From the NCBI RefSeq assembly GCF_000237925.1, contig NC_031498.1, positions 20,236,837 through 20,300,836 on the forward strand: a stretch of 64,000 nucleotides of DNA, given 5' to 3'. The position numbers and the translations under genes were made by a program. Shown here piece by piece: positions 1 through 11,400 of this stretch. Each line of letters opens with the position of its first letter. The first letter of the stretch is position 1. Origin of the DNA: Schistosoma mansoni. Lineage: Eukaryota; Platyhelminthes; Trematoda; Strigeidida; Schistosomatidae. The notes beneath the pieces were generated by a model. That model had not been told where the DNA came from. It worked only from the letters and a program-made list of their open reading frames with translations, and searched no databases.

Positions 1-1204
1 TTCATCTAACCTTATATCTGTAAACCTTTCAGGAGTTGAAATCGAAAACAACTCCAACGTTTCATTTAGTAGTTCAGTTCCGGCTTCAGGAAAATTATGT
101 AGGACAGAAAGTATCGAATATAAATACGGTTAACAAAGCAACTGTGTGAGTAAAGATTGTTTAATCATATTGAAAATGTGAAGTCTTAATAAAGAAAGAA
201 ATGAATGGATTTATATTCAGACCTGATGTGAAAAAACTACCGACTAAATATGACCCTGGGTTACGGTTGGAAATAAGATTAGCCAATCTGAATGATAGTC
301 ACACACCAAACGTGTCAGAGCATGGATGAAATGAGAATAAATAAGTGTATATTTGTGTTACGTCAATCAGACCGATTGTTTAAGCTATATCCACACACAA
401 TGATCTATTAAAACGAATACAAGCCGTTTCTTCATAGAATATGACATGTAGAAAAGAGTAGTAGATTAAAATCATATTTATGTATCAGTCAATAGTTATT
501 AAGGTACTCCGTCTCGTCTATTCAGACTGTTTTAGTTTGCTCATATATATAAGGATTTGGGTGTCAAATTCTCTTTGTAAGAACTAAAAACTTTCTGAAG
601 GATTTCTGTTCGATCGACTTCAATTATGTGCCCCGTTCTTACGGAATGTAGTGTTATTGCTGATTTGTTTTCAAGCTTTTTGAGATCTTCTGAAGATCTT
701 CAAGCATAGTTTGTGTTCCTTCACCATCACACTTAACAATCGTGACATATCGCCTACACATACTTGCGTACATCTTTACTAGTAACTAGCTAAATCTTAC
801 TTGTATACAGAATGACGAAACGGTTGTCTTATTTAAATCCATGCATTTTAAGCAGTGATTGGATTCTAAGTACGGTCATTATAAATGGAAACGAATAGTG
901 TTGGGGCTAATCGACTGTGCCAAACCACGAAAATTCGTCAAATAACCTGTATAATTCCATTGTATCCCTTGAGATGGCAAGCTAATATGGCTACTAGTAG
1001 AAATATTTGTATACAACATCGTACAGAATCACCTAAATTAGTTACCACACTCATATTTAGTACAGAAAAAAGACAGTAAAATAAATACGAATGCAGACCA
1101 ATAAAGGAAAATAATTAACAAAGAATTAAATGTTGAAGTTTCAGAAAAGCATAAGAAGTTAAGGTATTTGTACTATTATGATCAAATCTGAGCGATTATT
1201 ATGA
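1..1204. other. unassigned AT-rich sequence
   Basis: I see no exon, RNA gene or recognisable repeat here. Short open frames (for example 885-1079 plus) have no recognisable motif. Because the Ral-type gene at 4.0-4.3 kb reads leftwards and is incomplete, this stretch may be its intron or may hold later exons I could not identify. Confidence 0.4.
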
Positions 1205-1258
1205 TTATTATTTGAACACAAAGATTGGTACAGGGGGCACCAAATATATACGCACCAC
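1205..1258 (-). repeat. repeat X, short 5'-truncated copy
   Basis: This is the 3' tail end of the dispersed element called repeat X here, on the minus strand. On the plus strand it reads TTATTTGAACACAAAG and continues with GGTACAGGGGGCACC, matching the tails at 27603 and 61000. It is flanked by a possible 7-bp duplication, ATTATGA, at 1198-1204 and 1259-1265. The short 5'-truncated form is typical of incomplete target-primed reverse transcription. Confidence 0.6.
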
Positions 1259-1329
1259 ATTATGAAAATGAGGTTACAAAGATAGAGAAAAGAGAGTAAG
1301 AATAATAAAAGAGGAGAGAAACAATATCG

Positions 1330-2895
1330 GTCAGCCAGCTACAACGTAGCACCAGTTACATATATGCATCGGTCCAAGTTGCCTCACCTCATTCATTAAC
1401 ACAAGATGAACACCAAATTCATAGCAGTTACTTCAATGGCAATAATATATGAAAAAAGATAGCATATAAGGTTGTGATACAGGGAGAAAGAATTAGTTTG
1501 CAGAAAGTGAGGTATAGAGTGGTTTTAATCTCCCGGTTTAAGAGAAAACAAAGAGTGTATACACTACACCCTTGTGATCGATCCTAAGCCATGTCACCCA
1601 GAGTCTCCACCATTGGTTACGATTGTCACGCGGACCCCAAAAAAAGTAGTCCCCATCTACAAACATGGCTCAGACCAGAAGTTAGTGATTTTAAGTACTG
1701 ATGCCACGTTTCGGTTCGGCAACCCCTAACTTCGTTCCACCAGTCTCCAATACTAGTCGGCATAGTGCGACGTGGTAATCGATAGTTGGGTATGAGTAAT
1801 ATGTGGACCAACTATCTCAGTCGATGAAGATTCATAACCTCATCAGCTGATTTACCATTATTCTCTAATACCCTGTCTAACCTGACTATTACTTACCCGG
1901 TGATCCCAGCAAATGCGAGCAATATCTCTAAGACACTTGTGATCAAATACTAGTAAATTACGAGTATACTCTACCCTTAATGGCCACGTTTCGTAGCCAT
2001 AAAGTAAAACGGAACAAACTGCTGAGCAGTAATACTTTTCCCTTATTTGATAGACGGAGATCTCGCCTTCACCATAGGTGACGCAGATTGGCAAAAAACC
2101 AAACGAACTTTTTGGATCCATTCAGAGGTTTTGTCGAACACTGGACTTTCAAGATAAGTGAAGATATAGACGCGTTCGACTACTTCACTCCCTATTCGTA
2201 GTTCAGGTGTTGACACAGGCCAGTCGTGAAGCGACAATTTGCATTTAGATGGAGAGGAACGTATTCCAAACATCCTGGCATTGTTACTCAGTGCTACCAA
2301 AAGACTATGTGTTTTATCAGCGTCTTCACCAAACAGGACTATGTCATCTGTGTATTCTATGTCAATAGGTGGGCCTCCCGGTAAGAAATCAATTCTCAGA
2401 AATTCAACCGACGAGAACGTTATTTCCAGTAATAGGTCGATGATCAAATTAAACAAAAATGAAGATAGTGGACAACCTTCCTGGACACCACTTGAGATTG
2501 CAAAATCAGATGACAGTTTGCCATAAGCTCTGATTTTATTGGTAGTGTTCGAGTAAAAAGCCCTTACAAGGTTTACGCACTTGAGGTAGGCCTTTCAATG
2601 ACAAACTCTGCCACAGAACCTCTCGATCTACCGATTAAATGCTGCTTTTAAGTCAAGAAAAACCATCATTGCCGGACGCTGATAAGCGTGTCTGTCTTCT
2701 AAAATCCGACGAATGGTGAATATATGATTGATGCAGCCACGACAAAGTCTGAAACCAGCCCAATTTTATCGTATTAGCAGTTCATGAAACTTCATTAGGC
2801 GCCGATAATTATTGAGGCTAGTATTTTAGACGCTATATTAGTAGAACTAATCCTCCTATAGTTATAACAGGATGATTTTGATTCTTTCTTATTTA
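1330..2895 (-). mobile_element. RTE-like family A retrotransposon, 5'-truncated, degenerate
   Basis: This is a minus-strand fragment of a non-LTR retrotransposon. Reading leftwards it encodes reverse-transcriptase blocks: SKSSCYNYRRIS near 2860 and NIASKILASII near 2815. The catalytic box at about 2340 is YTDD where the better copy at 33240 has YADD, and it is followed by DIVLFGEDADK. A C-terminal region with RLPRR lies near 1770. Several frameshifts and stops interrupt it. The 3' end at about 1330-1400 matches the ends of the other family A copies, including the GTAGCTG/GACT terminus. The 5' end is lost near 2895, where similarity to the copy at 32.6 kb begins. The RTE clade assignment is from protein style, not from a database search. 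Confidence 0.85.
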
Positions 2896-4043
2896 TTGGG
2901 AAGGTCACTAGTGAGTATGAATTAGTGGGTGAAACAATAATAGTAGTAGTAATAGTAGTGATAAAGGGAGTACTCCAATTGGGACAAATAAAACGAGTGA
3001 GAATTCTTCCACTTAGATAAATTACTCTCAATTTTATGAAGAAATTAAAAGAGAGCTACAGCAGGATAGCTACTGGCTTCTATTCTGAGCCATTTCTGAT
3101 GTCTCCAGCCAATACATTGTATCATCTTTAGAACCCCAACCAAAGAGCTGTGAAGGACCAACAGAAGGCAGTCCTGTACCTATCTTGTCATATCACGACA
3201 CCGTGTCATACAACGACCACTTCTCCGACTTTTCCAACCAGTCCCAGCGTCCGAAAACAACAAGATGTGGAATTCGCTGGGACGGCATTCATAGTACATG
3301 TACAAGCCTCCAACTTTATTTCAACCTTCTACTACGACAAACCTTATGTTCTCATGGTTCGCTTAAAAATGGCCTCAACAGTTCAGTTGACGTTTAACAA
3401 CTGCACCAAACGGTTTCACCATCATGTTTAAAAGACCTGAACTTAATCTGAACAGGAATCATTTCGTGGACTTACAACAGGTTCAATGGTCTGAAGGGAT
3501 TTATGATTGAATATATAGTCCTTCTGAATCTACTTTAGAAGGCAGTCTGGATTCTGTAGTGAGTTGAGGTTATACAACTTTGATATTTAACTGACCTGGT
3601 TAAAAATACTTCCGGGTACTTAAGAGGGTGTTATCTCAAAAGTTGCAGAGTTTGGTTGATGCATCCAGGATTAATTCGAACTCAAAACGGTAACCTATGT
3701 AGTTGTACGAATGTTCCAACCTGATTAAATTACCCTTTTAAATTATTACAATAGCCCCCATTTTGCGCTATATATTAGGGTATGGTTACATTTAGTTGGA
3801 GTTTATGAATACTTGTGTTCAGAGTGCGTACCAGTTCGGGACGAGTAGCAGTTACGTTCTAAAAACATGAATCCTAATTTAAAGTGATTGTGATTTAAGG
3901 TACAAAAAGAAATCGAAGGAATATGCTGAATATATTGTGAAAGAAAAGTAACAAATATTATAGACTCAGGAAGGACATCTCAAAACGTTAGGACAGCAAT
4001 AAAAATAACGTAAGAATAGTCGGAGAACATGGAAATCCTTTAC
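2896..4043. other. unassigned; probable intron of the Ral-type gene
   Basis: Open frames at 3150-3431 and 3185-3397 overlap in different frames and show no domain. The stretch directly follows, on the minus strand, the second Ral exon donor at 4043, so it is most simply a large second intron. I found no further Ral exon in it. Confidence 0.4.
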
Positions 4044-4275
4044 CTGCAGTATCTAGAATATCAAATTGTAGTGGCACCCCATCCAACGTCATTTTTCTCC
4101 TGTACGAATTAGCTTTTGTTGGTTCATAATCCTGAATAAACTAAAGAGAAAAATAATAATGCAACAAGTATGCTAAATAAATCACCTCACTATACACAAA
4201 CTGGAGAGTTAGAGAACTCTTGCCAACCCCACCAGACCCAACGATAGCAATTCTTAAAATAGTTGGTTGTTGCAT
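4044..4275 (-). CDS. RALA: Ral-type small GTPase, first two coding exons (partial)
   Basis: Two minus-strand exons, 4275-4186 and 4140-4044, are separated by a 45-bp GT-AG intron (4185-4141). Exon 1 encodes 30 residues beginning MQQPTILRI and containing the P-loop GSGGVGKS, followed by LTLQFVYSE. Exon 2 carries the switch I region [13 protein letters not shown] and runs to DILDTAG, the G3 box, where it splits at phase 1 before the glutamine codon. DYEPTKA-SYR and DILDTAG are characteristic of Ral, which acts through the exocyst and RalBP1 in vesicle traffic and signalling. An in-frame TAA lies seven codons upstream of the ATG, so the start is well defined; the N-terminus is shorter than in vertebrate RalA. 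The GTPase core after G3, the NKxD box and the C-terminal CaaX box are not found and are expected beyond position 1. Another Ras-family member is possible, but the effector loop favours Ral. Confidence 0.85.
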
Positions 4276-4424
4276 TAGTGCTGATGTTTGGGGGAATTAT
4301 CAAGTAAAATTAAATCCTATAAGCGAAGAAATACTAGCAAGTACAATGTCGAGACCAAAAGCTTTTCGTCATATGATTATAAACCGTATGCAACAACTCG
4401 GTGGCCTTGATCATTGAAAGAGGT

Positions 4425-6265
4425 TGCTGAGCTCTATAAGGTCAAACAGCCGTAAAGCGATCGGTGTAACACCTCGACAACTTGTAAGTTTTCGCTGGAG
4501 CGGTCAAATCAAAACTGTGTCTAATCCCGCGCGATTTATGGAAGAACAAAGACTGAGTGGTTTAGATGATTTGATAAAGATACAAAATAATGTCAGTGAC
4601 TAGCTTTCAGTAGCACAGTGGAAATTAGCGAAACAGAGTTAAACCTGTACGTCTGGTGCCAAATTGGACTGCAGAAATCAGAAACCCCTCAGTTTGTCTA
4701 GACAATCTCACTGGAAAGTCTGTCATTCTTCCTAAGTTAGGAGTCTTCCGTAAATGAACTAGAGGTTAGATATGAGCACGAACAAATCCTTGATTTGCAA
4801 GCCAGTTCCAGAGACAGTATTAGGAGTTAGCACTCATATGCTTTATAGAATTGGACAAAAAGGGAACTCGAAAACCACACAGGCAAGCCTCGTAGAGTTA
4901 ACTTTAACTTCTGAAGAGGGAAACCCAGTACTGCAAACAGACTGGATCCGGAACGAATGTCCGCGGGGATCTCAGCATGTTTGGTCGTATTAAGCGAAGA
5001 TCGACAGAGGTAGAAATAAGTCAGAGCTGCCGATACGGTGAAAACCCTTAAACTTAAGGGTTTCCAGACTGTAACATTTTGGGGTGAAACGATCTGCAAA
5101 CTAATATGGGTGATACGAAAAAGTTGTTCACAAAATTAAGGGTATGTTATACAAACTTTCACAGACTACTAAATGAAATGGCGGAGCTAAATAACATGAT
5201 GGGGACAGAAAGCCCTGATGTCATTGTTATCTCAGAAACGTGGTTAACGCCAGAATTGTATGACAGTGAAGTCTAGTTGACTGATTTCTTACTATGTAGA
5301 GCTGACAGATCAAACCATGAGAGTGGTTGGGTTATCCTGTACATGAAAATTACCTTAACCATACGAGTTGACTGCGATTTCAATATGTCACGTAGTGAGG
5401 GTGTGCTACCTACGGACTGGAAGGACGCAGTCGTCACTTCAATAAATAAAACAGGACCACTACAACTTTCATCAAACTACAGACCTGTCAGTCTCACCAG
5501 TGTCGTAGTTAAAATACTGGAAAGAACTGGAAAAAACTATAATGAAATTCATGGAAACTATTATAACGTATGGGTGTCTGTTTGATATATCGATTGCTTG
5601 CGCGTGCCCTCTTAATATATAAACGTCCAATGATACATAAAATCGTACGAGCAGTCTTGATTACTTCTCGGTCCTGCTATATGCCTAGCCCAGCCAGTTG
5701 AGTCCAGAACACAAATAACAGCCTCGGCAATATGAATCATTATTTACAAACACATTGGGTTTTTATACAAACCAAAGTAATCAATAACCTGATTATAACT
5801 CAAGAATCGTATGATAATAAATCAAAGATCAAAATAAAGCTAATGATAAGAGAAACACGAATATGAATAGTTTAGTTACGTAACAATTGTACAATAGGAA
5901 ATAGGCATAATACATTGGTCGATAAATAGACCTTAGAGTTACCATTCATAATTCACCAGGGGATGTAACAGAAACCAACAACTTGTTGAACAACGAAAAG
6001 CATGGCCTCAGAGAAGATTTATCATGCATAACAAATCTCCTTATGGCAAGAGAGCAATGGATAGAGGCTCTGACTAATGGGAAATCAATGAATGTTGTTT
6101 ACACAGACTTCAGAAAAGCATCTGACGGGGTGCAAACAAATAGGCTATTCTTGAAGATTGAAGGTCTAGGCGTTGCCGGACCTCTCTCAAAGTGGCTTAA
6201 GGATCCCATTTGTCACAGTTGTCTAATTCGGAAGCATTATTTTATCCGGGGTTTAATGTTATAGA
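4425..6265 (+). mobile_element. CR1-like non-LTR retrotransposon fragment, deleted and interrupted
   Basis: Plus-strand remnants appear in the order expected for a CR1-like element. First comes an ORF1-like stretch (about 4430-4790). Then an endonuclease start, SPDVIVISETWLTPEL (about 5210-5260), is followed by a jump into reverse transcriptase (GVLPTDWKDAVVT at about 5400, SSNYRPVSLTSVVVKILER at about 5470). After an insertion it resumes with GLREDLSCITNLLMARE near 6010 and VYTDFRKA near 6100, where the usual RT motif would be FDFxKAFD. Stops, the missing endonuclease centre and loss of everything after about 6265 show it is dead. Left boundary uncertain by tens of bases. Confidence 0.8.
5559..5970 (-). 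mobile_element. LTR-like insert (solo LTR) nested in the CR1-like fragment
   Basis: This 412-bp segment breaks the reverse-transcriptase reading frame of the surrounding element, which continues immediately after it. It is flanked by a 5-bp direct repeat GAAAC (5554-5558 and 5971-5975). Read on the minus strand it starts TGTTACATCC and ends TTATAATA, close to the TG...CA inverted ends of an LTR. A 5-bp target duplication and about 400 bp without coding capacity fit a solo LTR left by recombination. Family not recognised. Confidence 0.65.
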
Positions 6266-6404
6266 TGTAAGTAAGATGACCTTCTCGCCTCAAACTAATT
6301 CATCAATGACGATTCCGGAAGAAAATACTAGCTACGCGAAGGTCTCCGATTATTGTGTTTATAGACTTTGACTTATAATGATGCTCTTAAATTTTTTAAC
6401 CACC

Positions 6405-6530
6405 AGTAGCTCTTCCAGGGTTGCTGCCGGTCCCAAGCTTGAATAAGAATGGAGGGTTTAGCATAGTCAGCAACTCCATGCCGTAGAAAACAACCTTGCT
6501 AAATAAACGCTTACCAGAAAAAACAGTAAA
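6405..6530 (+). repeat. 5' leader fragment resembling RTE-like family B
   Basis: The run from GGTTGCTGCCGGTCCCAAGC to the GTAGAAAACAACCTTGC stretch matches, with many changes, the 5' leader region of the family B copies at about 10230-10370 and 35990-36090, read in the opposite orientation. No coding part accompanies it. Confidence 0.45.
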
Positions 6531-7767
6531 AACCATTTATATATTGAAATTGTACGATATTTGAAGCAGATATTTTAAATGAATGTAGATATCTATTCAT
6601 TTCTGATTATGATAACTGACAGAGAATATGACTACCGAACACACCAAGCTAACTTCACCGGTTAACTTGTACCTGGAAGGTTGGTTGAGTGGAATGCCTT
6701 ATATGTGAATCTTTACAACATTACTTTTTTTGGTTGCATGTCTATCTCAGAGGCAGAGCGCACGACACATGTCTATCTACTTAACTGTTAATAATATTCC
6801 ACTACTATATTGGCATACAAATATTGATACACGCTGACTAGTTGACACACAAAACATTTAGAATTCATTCCAACAGAATGAAGATTAGACCAGCCTAATG
6901 CAGCCTTGGATATATTTTACTTTACAAATCTAGCTTCCAAGCCAAAGTAGTTTAGAGTTAGAATAACTGTGGAGGTTGGTTATGACACTCATGCGCTTGC
7001 CCAGTAAAAATTCATAACAAAGTGGTTGAGTGACGAAGGATTATCAATTCGGACACAGACTGTTACCTAAACAAATGTTATAACCCAGTTATTCAACCAA
7101 TTGTTGTTCAGCAAAATCAAACGATCGAATATAATAATAATATATTCTGAAATAACAATATGCCACACTATGCTTGTCAGTTTGCAAATAAGGTCAAAAT
7201 ATTACAAACGACACAGTATTTGCTGCATTAAATTTTCCAGTTAAGTTGACAGGTAATAAGGCACTCTAGTTTTGAAAATCGGAGGGTAAATTTGAGTACG
7301 TAAGAATATGAATAATGTTATGAATAATAATGACATACAGCAGGTACGCGCCATCGTCACAGAAGTAAGCAATTACCTGCAGCGTTGGTTTACAGATAAA
7401 ATATCACCTAGGTAGGGTTGTTAAATAAATGAAGTCAGTGAGAATTTATGATAAGGTACTCACACAGATGTACCAGCAAGTAATTAAATGGGTTTGTGTG
7501 TTAGTATTAAACTATGAAATCACAATTGATATAATCTGCTTAGAAATGGCAAATTGTACAGACTGTAACCTTGGTGAACGCACATGTGCTTCAAAATACA
7601 CCGTTGCGTATCTCATTCGTGACTCTGAAAAAAGAGAGGAAAAATGCAGTGCAACTAACGACGAAATGGAATTGACAAAACCTTATTTTCCAGTTTTGCG
7701 GTGGGAGGGGTTAAGGTGTGTCTATTAGCAGTCGGATCTCGAACTTATCGATTGAAGCACTTTGGAC
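6531..7767. other. unassigned sequence
   Basis: I see no recognised gene here. An open frame at 7429-7728 (plus, 99 codons, cysteine-containing in the middle) has no motif I can name and no supporting splice structure, so I do not call it. Confidence 0.4.
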
Positions 7768-7775
7768 AAAACATG

Positions 7776-10375
7776 ACTTACGTCGAGGAGCATAGGCCAC
7801 CCACCAGCATTCTCCATCCAACCCTGTCCTCAACAATCCTTTCCAGTTCTTTCCAGTTGATAATCATCTTCTTCATATCTGCTCCTATTCCCCGTCGTAA
7901 TGTGTTCATTGGCCTTCCTCTTTTCCACTTCCCTTCAGGATTCCAAATTAGGACTTGACTCGTGATGCAGTCTAATGATTTCCTCAATGTATGTCCTATC
8001 CACTTCCATCATCTTTTCCTAATTTCCTCTTCAGCTGGAAGCTGGTTTGCCCTATCCCATGAAACGCTGTTGCTGATCGTATCCGGTCAGTGAATTTTGA
8101 TTATTTTGCATAGAAAACTGTTTATAAATACTTGTACCTTCTTGACGATGATTGTAGTAGTTCTCCAGGTTTCCGGTCAATACAATAGGACTGTTTCGAC
8201 GTTTGTATTGAGGATTCTCACTTTGAAGTTAGTTGAGTTGTTTTGAGTTCCATATGCTCTTCAAATGTAGGAATCCAGTCCTTGCTTTACCAATCCTCGC
8301 CTTTACATATGCATCCGATCCTCCTTGTTCATCAATGATACTGACCAGGTACATGAATGTTCACATATCTTCCAGAGTTTTTCCATCAAGTGTGACCGGG
8401 TTAGCATTCTCCATGTTGTATTTGATAATCTTGCTTTTTCCTTCGTATGTATTGAGGCCTATTGATGCGTAGGCTACTGCTACATTATTTATCTTCGTCT
8501 GTATTTGTTCTTGCGTATGGGATAGGAGAGCTAGGTCATCTGCAAAGTCCAAATCATCTAATTGATTCTGAGACTTTCATTGTATACCGCGCTATCTCTC
8601 TGATGTCAAGATCTTCATGATCCAGTCAATCACCAAAAGAAAGAGGAAGGGGGAGAGTAGACAGTCTTGTCTGACTCCAGTTCTAACAGGAAAGGCATCA
8701 GTCAGCTGTCCTCCACGCACCACTTCGCACTGAAGTCCGTCTTATGAGTTCTGGATAATGTTGACAATCTTCTGAGGAACTCTATAATGTCGAAGAAGTT
8801 TCTATAATGTTCTCCTGTCCACACTGTCAAACGCCTCCTCATAATCGATGAAAATGACGTATAGTGATGAGTTTCACTCAAGTGATTGTTCAACGATGAT
8901 CCGTGGTATGCTATTTGGTCTGTGCACGACCGGTCCTCAAGGAACCCAGCCTGTTGAACTCGAAGTTTGGCGTCTACTGCGTCTTTCATCCGGTTCAACA
9001 ACAATCTGTTGAAAACTTTTCTTGGTACTGAGAAAAAAGTGGTGTCTATGTAATTCTCACATTTACTCCGATCTCCTTTCTTTGGTATCTTGATGAGATA
9101 TCCTTCTTTCCAGTCTGTCGGTGGCACGTGTTCTTCCTTCCAAATCTTCTTGAATAGGAGGCTAGCATGTCTGCAGTTTCTTCAGTACCTGACGTCCATG
9201 TTTCAGCCGGTAAATTGTCAGGTCCAGCTGCTTTCCCATTCTTGATTTTTCCGGTGACCATCTTGGTGGAGTGACATTCATAGGAAGGTCAGTGTGTGCT
9301 GCTTCGATCTTCAGTGGATTCAATAAGGCTGGTCTATCCAGCAGTTCCTCGAAGTATTCTACTCACCTGTTCCTTTGTTCTTGAATCTCCATGATTATCT
9401 TTCCTTCTTTGTCCTTGATGGGTCTCTCTGGTTTACTATATCTCCCTGCTAGTTTCTTCGTTGTATCATATAGTTGTTTCATATTCCCTTCTCTTGCAGC
9501 TTCTTCCGCAGTTGTCGCTAGTCCTCCGATGTACTTCTGCCTGTCGGTTTTGATGCTCTTCTACAGATCTATTCCTTGTGATTGTAAGACTTGTTTTGGA
9601 GGTTTTGTGTGTGGAAATCTCTCCATGCATACATTTGCGACCTGTTCTTAATGGTTTCTTTATTTGTACATTATTGTTACCTTTTTGATGCTATTTGACA
9701 TTGTGATGCTTCATTTCATAATATCTTCATATCAGGTGTTGTCCATTAGACCTTGCCATTTAGGTCCCTCATCAGGATGATCGGTTCCTTTCCTAGGCAC
9801 TTCGGTATGGTTGATTGCAGCCTCTCATGAAACTGATCTTTATAATCGCCGTTACTATCATTGGTGGGTGCATAACATAGGATAACATTTGTTCTGAGCC
9901 CCTAGTTCTTTGTTTTGAGAGATGCTTTGATGATCCTGGTTCCATGACCAACCCATTCCATAAGTGCGACACGTGCGTTTTTGGAGAGCATTGGAGCAAC
10001 TGAGTAAGTGGAGCGTTTTCCTCTTCGTTACCAGAGTACAGCAGCATCTCTCCCGTATCTAGTTTTTGCTGTCTAGCTGGGGTCCAATGGGTTGCGCTGA
10101 TTCCAAGTACTGCCGAGTTGTATCTCCTCATTTTCATTGCTATTTGACTGGTCCTACCAGGCTACCACATTGTTCAAACATCCCATGTACCCATTTTAAA
10201 TGTTGCTCTTGGAGGACATAGTTTAAATGGTTTACTGTGTTCGTTCTGGTTGGCGTCTTCTTAGCAATGTTGTACTCCACAAGATGTGGTTGCCGGCCTC
10301 ATGCACAACCCTCCCTATTTACCCGGGCTTGAGACCGGCAGTAACTCTAGAAGGGATACAGGGGGAGTGCCGGAT
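7776..10375 (-). mobile_element. RTE-like family B retrotransposon, nearly full-span but internally deleted
   Basis: Reading leftwards, there is a 5' leader (about 10380-10150), then an endonuclease N-terminus with RRYNSAVLGISATHWT (near 10120). After a gap, a linker with GNMKQLYDTTKKLAG (about 9450-9500) leads into reverse transcriptase: KNGKAAGPDNLPAE (about 9230), PPTDWKEGYLIKIPKKGDRS (about 9100), QAGFLEDRSCTDQIA (about 8930) and the catalytic FADD box in MDFADDLALLSHTQ (about 8550). The C-terminal tail ends [13 protein letters not shown] at about 7790. Most of the endonuclease centre (about 9620-9760) is missing, and frameshifts abound. An 8-bp repeat AAAACATG at 7768-7775 and 10376-10383 may be the target duplication, though short. 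Confidence 0.85.
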
Positions 10376-10559
10376 AAAACATGGGAACTAAAAACAACAT
10401 GTGGAGAACTGTCACAATGAAACACGCCTCAGTTAATGGGAGAAAGACTGAAGAACTAAGTAGGATAAACGTTCGTCATTTCGAAAAATTAGTAGTGACA
10501 CAAGTTAATTTAAGTAACCTACTTTATTTCTTGTAATCTACCCAAAAGCGTCACTTATC

Positions 10560-11400
10560 GTTAACGTCTTTTGGGAAGTGTGGGGCACTATATAGGATAT
10601 TCGATTGCGGATTTGATGAGTTTTTGTGGTCAGCCAATGACCACTAGCAAAATATCTATACGCGACCTTGTTGACCCTAACAATTTTGGTGTACACTTCA
10701 ATACGTTCATCACTGTCATTTCTAAGAGCAGTCACATAAAACGTAACTTCACCCAAAATATTCAGGATTTATTGCCATACAGATACCTAGTCGGCACTCC
10801 AGAAAATCCTGATTTCGAAATTATGAAAAACGCTGGAAGAGTAATTGACCATTTAACTCTAAAAGTGCTGAGAAAACGCCAGCGTATGTAGGATGTCATT
10901 ATGTATAACATACCTGAAAACGCGAACCTAAAGTCTGTTGAAAATATTCCCATGCAAAATTGTGGATTATCTCAATCTTTATGTATGGTACGAAAACTGT
11001 ATGAAGTCCAAGCTAAAACATGCTGCCTAATTCTCATTCAGTTCATCAGCACCACATAATCTAATCATTCCATTATTAACTAGTCATTACTTTGGCGTAT
11101 TCAAACATTTAGAAAGATTTGGATCATCCATGACTGAACATCTGCTCAACGTCAAATCGTCAGAAATATGCAGACCAACCAACCCAGACTACGAACTGGC
11201 AACAATCCCGATGACGGCCACATCACAAACCTTGGAGTCACATCCCTTAACTCTCCCAAAGCCGAAAACATATCGAGTGTAGCTACTAGTTCCAAGATCA
11301 AACTGTGCATAAAACAGCTGCAACAATTCGTCATCAGCCTAAACTCAGCCTTTTACAAATCTCGAGTCAATCATACCCATATAATAGCCCACTAACTGGC
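10560..11400 (+). pseudogene. possible non-LTR ORF1-like remnant
   Basis: An open frame at 10571-10891 has 106 codons and ends LKVLRKRQRM. A continuation after its stop reads DVIMYNIPENANLKS, which resembles the conserved 'viiygipE' block of CR1-type ORF1 (gag-like) proteins in flatworms. A second short frame at 11168-11395 follows. No intron signals or conserved host domain are visible. I infer a decayed retrotransposon ORF1, with low certainty. Confidence 0.35.
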
